Source: an uncultured beta proteobacterium
GTDB lineage: Bacteria > Pseudomonadota > Gammaproteobacteria > Burkholderiales > Burkholderiaceae_C
Length of the DNA stretch: 35,293 nt
Direction: 5' to 3'
Assembly: GCA_903954045.1 (NCBI GenBank)
Contig: CAJBMJ010000071.1
Location: 1 to 35,293, forward strand
The translations under genes were made by a program, and so were the position numbers. The notes beneath the pieces are model-generated. The model was not told the origin of the DNA. It did not search any database and worked only from the letters and a program-made list of their open reading frames with translations. Below, one piece after another: positions 31,667 to 35,293 of the stretch; within the stretch, counting starts at the first letter, position 1, and every line of letters starts with the position of its first letter.

Positions 31667-31942
31667 TTTGGGCAGGCCACCGTATTTGGTAATGGGCTTC
31701 ATGGGGCCTGTCATCCAAAGCTTGAACACGGCGTTTTGTTCCTGTTCCAGGTACTTGGCAAACTTGCGTATGGGCGGCACGCTGCCGAATTCTTCGTAAT
31801 ACTCCCGGGCCTTGAGGATTTGGGCCCACTTAATGTCGTCTAGTTCATAGTCGTCTGCCTGGGCCATGGCGCGACCAATGTCTTCGGTCCAATCCCCCAT
31901 GTCTTTCAGGTAGCCGTCTCCGTCGCGGTCTGGCAAATTCAT
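31649..31942 (-). CDS. TusE/DsrC-like protein with a single C-terminal cysteine
   Basis: The 97-residue protein has DsrC-family features (GDGYLKDMGDWTEDI, REYYEEFGSVPPIRKFAKYL, GGLPKPTGCV). Only the penultimate Cys (C96) is kept; the second DsrC cysteine position is Thr. This is the TusE pattern. It could accept sulfur from TusA or a DsrE-type protein and act as a carrier outside the DsrAB cycle. Its ATG overlaps the thioredoxin stop as ATGA, so the two are coupled. Confidence 0.9.
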   Translation of the reverse strand: MNLPDRDGDGYLKDMGDWTEDIGRAMAQADDYELDDIKWAQILKAREYYEEFGSVPPIRKFAKYLEQEQNAVFKLWMTGPMKPITKYGGLPKPTGCV

Positions 31943-32337
31943 ATCGTGTTCTTTATAGAGGCTGGCGAAACTTGCTCGCCGGTTGTTGGTGGGCTATGGT
32001 GACCGGTGACGAGGCGGTCCAGAAAGTCGCGCAGGAAGCCTTCGGTTTTGGCGCCGTGAAAACGATCCGCAATCTGGCCATGGCTGTAGGCGATAACCGT
32101 CGGAAAGCCCTTGGCCTGGTGCCGTCCGGCGATGCGCATGTTTTCATCAGCATCCACGGTTGCAAGCAAAAACTTGCCTTGGTACGCGTGTGCCAATCTC
32201 TCCAGCATGGGCGTCAATACTCTGCAGGGGCTGCACCAATCGGCCCCTATGTCGAGCACGACCGGAGTTACATGGGAGCGCTCCACTACCATTTCATCAA
32301 AGGTGGCTTCTTCCACTGCATAGGTAAATCCGCTCAT
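31939..32337 (-). CDS. Thioredoxin-like protein
   Basis: The 132-residue protein has the thioredoxin fold with active site WCSPCR (C35, C38). The conserved cis-proline segment GFPTVIAY is also present. It lacks a signal peptide and is cytoplasmic. It probably reduces or releases sulfane sulfur within this operon, or keeps the transporter and carrier proteins reduced. ATG 32335-32337 lies 4 bases before the yeeE stop. A longer frame would start inside yeeE and was not used. Confidence 0.9.
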   Translation of the reverse strand: MSGFTYAVEEATFDEMVVERSHVTPVVLDIGADWCSPCRVLTPMLERLAHAYQGKFLLATVDADENMRIAGRHQAKGFPTVIAYSHGQIADRFHGAKTEGFLRDFLDRLVTGHHSPPTTGEQVSPASIKNTI

Positions 32338-32341
32338 GCCA

Positions 32342-33451
32342 CTAGGCGCGCCAGTTCTGGTACCGCATGGTGGCCACTGAGCCGGCGATGATGCCGGCCA
32401 GCGCAATAAAGGATCCCAGCGCCAGTGTCGACACGCCCGATAGCCCTTGCCCAATAGTGCAGCCAGTGGCGGTTACGCCACCAAAGCCCATTAAAACGGC
32501 GCCAATCAGTTGAGTCCGCAAGTCTTCCAGAGAAGCAAAGCCTTCCCAGCGAAACTGCTTGGTGCCAATCGCATAGACAAAGGATCCCAGCACCACACCC
32601 ATCGCGGTTGCGATGCCAAACGTTATTTTGAGTGTCTTGTCGGTCCACAGCATCAGCAACTCAAGGCTGTAGGCGGTGGGCGCCACAAAGCTCATGGATT
32701 CCAGTGTACGGGTGTTGGTGGCGAAGTACACGGTTTCCAGTGTCTCCGGGTTTTCTCCATAGCCGAGATGGCCGGTCAGGTACCAGGCCGCCACGACCAG
32801 CAAGCCCAAAACGGATGAGCCGACAACGTGAGAGAGATTGGAGCGAAAGCGCTTGTCCTTGAAAATGAAGGCAAACAGAGCCAAACCGATAGACAGGGCG
32901 GTGACGAGCAAGGCTGTTTTTTCCGGCAGTCCGGTCAGCTTTGCGAGCAGGGTTCCGAGGCTTTGATTGGAAAGCCCCAGTGCTGTCAGATCAATCGCGA
33001 CCGGGTCCAGAAAGCTGGCGCGCCATTGGCCAAAAAGTCCCTTGAGTGTCATATAAGCAGAGATCGCCAGGAACACCAGCACCACGAGTGCCCGCACGCT
33101 GCCACCCCCCACGCGAATGAGGTTTTTGTTGGTGCAGCCCGCCGAAATGGTCATGCCCACTCCAAAGAGGCCACCGCCCAGAAGCAGGGACAGCCAGGAC
33201 AGGGTGGTGCGCTGATAGACAGACTTGGTAATATCAATCTGCCCAAAGTAAGTCAGCAGACTGGTACCCAAAATGGCAACGGCAATGGTGAGCATCCACA
33301 TGCGCATACGTCCCCAATGCGCCATGTTGACTACGTCGGAGATGGCACCCATGGTGCAAAAATTGGTCTTGTTGGCAACCGCGCCAAAAATAAATGCCAG
33401 TACAAAGCCACCCCAAACGACCAGCGTGGCGGGATTGAGGGTCTCATCCAT
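32342..33451 (-). CDS. YeeE/YedE (TsuA-like) sulfur-compound transporter
   Basis: The 369-residue membrane protein belongs to the YeeE/YedE sulfur transport family, with about ten membrane segments. Three conserved cysteines are found in KTNFCTMG (C32), SAGCTNKN (C106) and TATGCTIG (C331), which match the relay cysteines of the thiosulfate transporter TsuA. It probably imports thiosulfate or related sulfur across the inner membrane. GGAGC lies 8 bases before ATG 33451. It lies 26 bases after the secreted protein gene. Confidence 0.9.
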   Translation of the reverse strand: MDETLNPATLVVWGGFVLAFIFGAVANKTNFCTMGAISDVVNMAHWGRMRMWMLTIAVAILGTSLLTYFGQIDITKSVYQRTTLSWLSLLLGGGLFGVGMTISAGCTNKNLIRVGGGSVRALVVLVFLAISAYMTLKGLFGQWRASFLDPVAIDLTALGLSNQSLGTLLAKLTGLPEKTALLVTALSIGLALFAFIFKDKRFRSNLSHVVGSSVLGLLVVAAWYLTGHLGYGENPETLETVYFATNTRTLESMSFVAPTAYSLELLMLWTDKTLKITFGIATAMGVVLGSFVYAIGTKQFRWEGFASLEDLRTQLIGAVLMGFGGVTATGCTIGQGLSGVSTLALGSFIALAGIIAGSVATMRYQNWRA

Positions 33452-33477
33452 GAAGTGCTCCAGGTCTACAGGTTCAA

Positions 33478-34359
33478 TTAATTTGCCGAGGGAACGCCAC
33501 CGGCAACGCGAGATAGCGTATTACGAATGGCATCCGGCGTGTTCATGATGCCCATGAATTGGCCCATGCCGAGAGTGGGCCAGGCCAAAGCAATGCGGTA
33601 CCGACCGTACAGAGCGAACACCTTGTTGCCGACGATGAAAACTTCGTAAGGCATGCCCGCTATGTGGTCAGCTCCGATCTTGCTTACCCACGCACCCTCA
33701 CCGTCGCCGGGGTCGTTCATTGCCACGCCGAAAACGGCCAATTTGCGGTCAGCCATCACCACCTCGTAGACGCGGGCGGTATTGCCCACGCCTTTGGCCA
33801 AGTTATCCTGGACGGTTTTGAGCGCTTCTTCAAAACTGGCGTGGGTACTGAGTTCGCTATTGGGCGAATCAAACCGTTCCATGCCAAGCATGTACCGATA
33901 GTTGGGTAAGTCTGACTCGGCTACGTCCCCACCAAAGGCTGTGCCTTCACCCAGCGCTTTGGCCAGGCGCACCTGCACTGCCTTGGCAGGCACCTGTGCT
34001 GTCTTGAACGTTCCACGCAGGTAGGCGCGGTACCAGTAATCTGGGTTCATGTAGGACACTGTGCCGTCAGCCTTCACACCCACGCGAATTCCGGATGCAA
34101 CAATGCCGGAACCTCCAATGGTCCGTACGGCTTCCAGCATGGCCGGGTCGGTAACGACCAAACCGGCGTGGGCAGACAGGCCCTTGGGTGTGTGCCGCCC
34201 GATGACCGTGAAACCTTCAGCCTGCAGCTTTTTCTCAACCTGGGCCAGTTGCGTGGTCAAGTCCCCAGCTGGCCACTTGCCTGCCTGAAGATAGGGCGCT
34301 GTTGCCAGGCAGGCCTGGGTGGAGAGCAGCAGCGTGCACCACAGGAACGCTTTCATCAT
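33478..34359 (-). CDS. Secreted protein of unknown function (possible DUF302-like part)
   Basis: The 293-residue protein has a signal peptide (about 1-20, cleavage near LAT-AP). I do not recognise it with confidence. The segment LTTQLAQVEKKLQAEGFTVIGRH looks like the start of a DUF302-type domain. A later part is rich in Tyr, Gly and Met around YWYRAYLRGTF and YRYMLGMERFD. The gene lies 7 bases after dsrE2 and upstream of the YeeE gene, so a periplasmic role in sulfur-compound binding or delivery is possible. ATG 34356 is an alternative start. Confidence 0.8.
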   Translation of the reverse strand: MMKAFLWCTLLLSTQACLATAPYLQAGKWPAGDLTTQLAQVEKKLQAEGFTVIGRHTPKGLSAHAGLVVTDPAMLEAVRTIGGSGIVASGIRVGVKADGTVSYMNPDYWYRAYLRGTFKTAQVPAKAVQVRLAKALGEGTAFGGDVAESDLPNYRYMLGMERFDSPNSELSTHASFEEALKTVQDNLAKGVGNTARVYEVVMADRKLAVFGVAMNDPGDGEGAWVSKIGADHIAGMPYEVFIVGNKVFALYGRYRIALAWPTLGMGQFMGIMNTPDAIRNTLSRVAGGVPSAN

Positions 34360-34366
34360 TGCCGGT

Positions 34367-34837
34367 TCAGATGAACAGACAGACGTCAGACTCGCCAGCG
34401 AACTTCATGAACGTGGCGGCTCCGCCGTACTCCAAGTCTTTGATGAATTCGCTGGTCTCAAACTCAAAAAGGTCAACGGTCATCTGGCAGGCGACAAACT
34501 TGACTTCGGCCTCCAGGCATAGATCACGCAATTCCTGCAGTGAGGCTACACCCTTGGACTTCATCTTGTTCTTCATCATCATGGTGGCCATGGACTCCAT
34601 GCCAGGCAGCATCTGCACCATCACGGGCATGGGAACTGGCATGGGCATGGCAGGGTTGGCCAGGGGGCTGATCTTGATGTCGTCCAGGCTTTTGCGCAGA
34701 AGCTGCAGGCCGTAAAAAGTGAAGAAGATCTGCACTTCCCACCCCAGCGCTGCTGCGGTGGATGCCAGAATGAATGGCGGGTAAGCCATGTCCAGCGTGC
34801 CTTTGGTGGCGATCAGCGCCATCTTTTTGGTTGCCAT
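34367..34837 (-). CDS. dsrE2: DsrE2-type sulfurtransferase
   Basis: The 156-residue protein belongs to the DsrE/DsrF-like superfamily, DsrE2 type. It begins KKMALIATKGTLDMAYPPFI, contains a Met-rich middle and the conserved C117 in FVACQMTVDLFEF. It has hydrophobic segments and may be membrane associated. Linkage of tusA and dsrE2 is typical of sulfur oxidisers, where DsrE2 exchanges sulfane sulfur with TusA. GGAGC lies before ATG 34837. It follows tusA by 36 bases. Confidence 0.92.
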   Translation of the reverse strand: MATKKMALIATKGTLDMAYPPFILASTAAALGWEVQIFFTFYGLQLLRKSLDDIKISPLANPAMPMPVPMPVMVQMLPGMESMATMMMKNKMKSKGVASLQELRDLCLEAEVKFVACQMTVDLFEFETSEFIKDLEYGGAATFMKFAGESDVCLFI

Positions 34838-34873
34838 GCTTTGTGCTCCAAGTATTGACTGAAAACCGGTGAA

Positions 34874-35101
34874 TCAGGCTTTCTTGAGATAGAACACAAA
34901 CTTGCTGTTTTCGCTGCCTTGTTCCAGCAGCGCATTCCCAGTTTGCTCAGCGAACGCGGCCATATCGCAAACCGAGCCTGGATCTGTAGCAATCACGCGC
35001 AGAATTTGTCCGGGCGCCATGTCTGACAAAGCTTTCTTGGTTTTTACGATTGGCAAAGGGCATGCCAAGCCAGATGCGTCAAATTCTTTGTTGAATTCCA
35101 T
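34874..35101 (-). CDS. tusA: TusA sulfur carrier
   Basis: The 75-residue protein has the CPxP motif at C14 (GLACPLPIVKTKKAL), as in TusA/SirA. It carries sulfane sulfur as a persulfide to DsrE2 and DsrEFH. ATG 35101 has GGAG about 7 bases upstream. A longer frame to 35155 lacks family sequence and was rejected. It is the first gene of operon E behind the element at 35218-35261. Confidence 0.95.
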   Translation of the reverse strand: MEFNKEFDASGLACPLPIVKTKKALSDMAPGQILRVIATDPGSVCDMAAFAEQTGNALLEQGSENSKFVFYLKKA

Positions 35102-35217
35102 ATAAATCTCCGGTAGTGGGTTGTATTGAACCCGTTGTGGTGCAGCCTGAACCAAAGGCCATTGTGCGCAGACGCAGCCTTTTCAATGTTCCGATTCTTG
35201 TAGTGTGTGTCTTTGGT

Positions 35218-35261
35218 GTCTATCACCGCAAAGGGTGATGAGAGGTAACCCATATGGGTAG
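35218..35261 (-). promoter_or_regulatory. tusA promoter: 16-bp palindrome, 18-bp spacer, GGTGATAGAC
   Basis: On the minus strand CTACCCATATGGGTTA (35261-35246) is followed by 18 bases and GGTGATAGAC (35227-35218). The ACCCATATGGGT core is a perfect palindrome, the best of the three sites. The predicted start is near 35212, leaving a leader of about 111 bases. A smaller inverted repeat (ATCACC/GGTGAT, 35222-35239) overlaps the -10 box. Confidence 0.73.
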
Positions 35262-35293
35262 GGGGGTCATTGCGGCCCACTTTTGTGCCGGAA

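Overview
The window reads as part of a chromosomal sulfur-oxidation island of a betaproteobacterium, probably Burkholderiales and most likely Comamonadaceae. Three things suggest this. The complete dsr set includes dsrEFH and dsrL, which marks the oxidative (reverse) Dsr pathway. A soeABC sulfite dehydrogenase is present. A fragment at about 29525-29578 resembles a short dispersed repeat that I recall from Comamonadaceae genomes. No IS element, tRNA, rRNA or CRISPR array is visible. The DNA is almost wholly coding, and no gene-free stretch reaches 300 bases.

Layout. (A) 1-11002, leftward: soeA-soeB-soeC, a Tll0287-like monoheme cytochrome, two SulP anion transporters, a fused CMD/AhpD-like plus Rieske protein, and a FadL-type outer-membrane protein cut by the window edge. 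(B) 11215-13121, rightward: a soluble NarX-like histidine kinase and a NarL-like response regulator, divergent from soeA. (C) 26591-13130, leftward: dsrA B E F H C M K L J O P, then a dsrN carrying a DsrC-like domain, dsrR and a siroheme-pathway SUMT. (D) 26806-31645, rightward and divergent from dsrA: an accessory operon of a 71-aa unknown, a Cas6/Cmx6-like RAMP protein, a cysteine-less DsrC homologue, an unknown helical protein, a TauD-like dioxygenase, an HTH/coiled-coil/2Fe-2S/flavin-reductase fusion, an S24/LexA-like protein and a 72-aa unknown. (E) 35101-31649, leftward: tusA-dsrE2-secreted unknown-yeeE/tsuA-thioredoxin-tusE/dsrC-like.

Working together: operon E probably imports thiosulfate or related sulfur and moves sulfane sulfur through TusA and DsrE2 to DsrEFH and DsrC. 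DsrMKJOP oxidises loaded DsrC and DsrAB with DsrL releases sulfite. SoeABC oxidises sulfite to sulfate at the membrane, and the SulP proteins could move sulfate or sulfite. SUMT, DsrN and DsrR serve siroheme amide and Fe-S needs.

The main new observation is a composite promoter element seen four times: a 16-bp palindrome (CTACCCATWTGGGYTA type), then exactly 18 bp, then GGTGATAGAC or a variant. It lies upstream of soeA, dsrA, the accessory operon and tusA. If the second box holds the -10 hexamer, the palindrome is centred at -41.5, the classic class II activator position. The NarX/NarL-like pair inside the locus is the obvious candidate regulator. Other highlights are the orphan Cas6-like protein in a dsr locus, the DsrN-DsrC fusion, and four DsrC-family proteins with two, one, zero and zero C-terminal cysteines.
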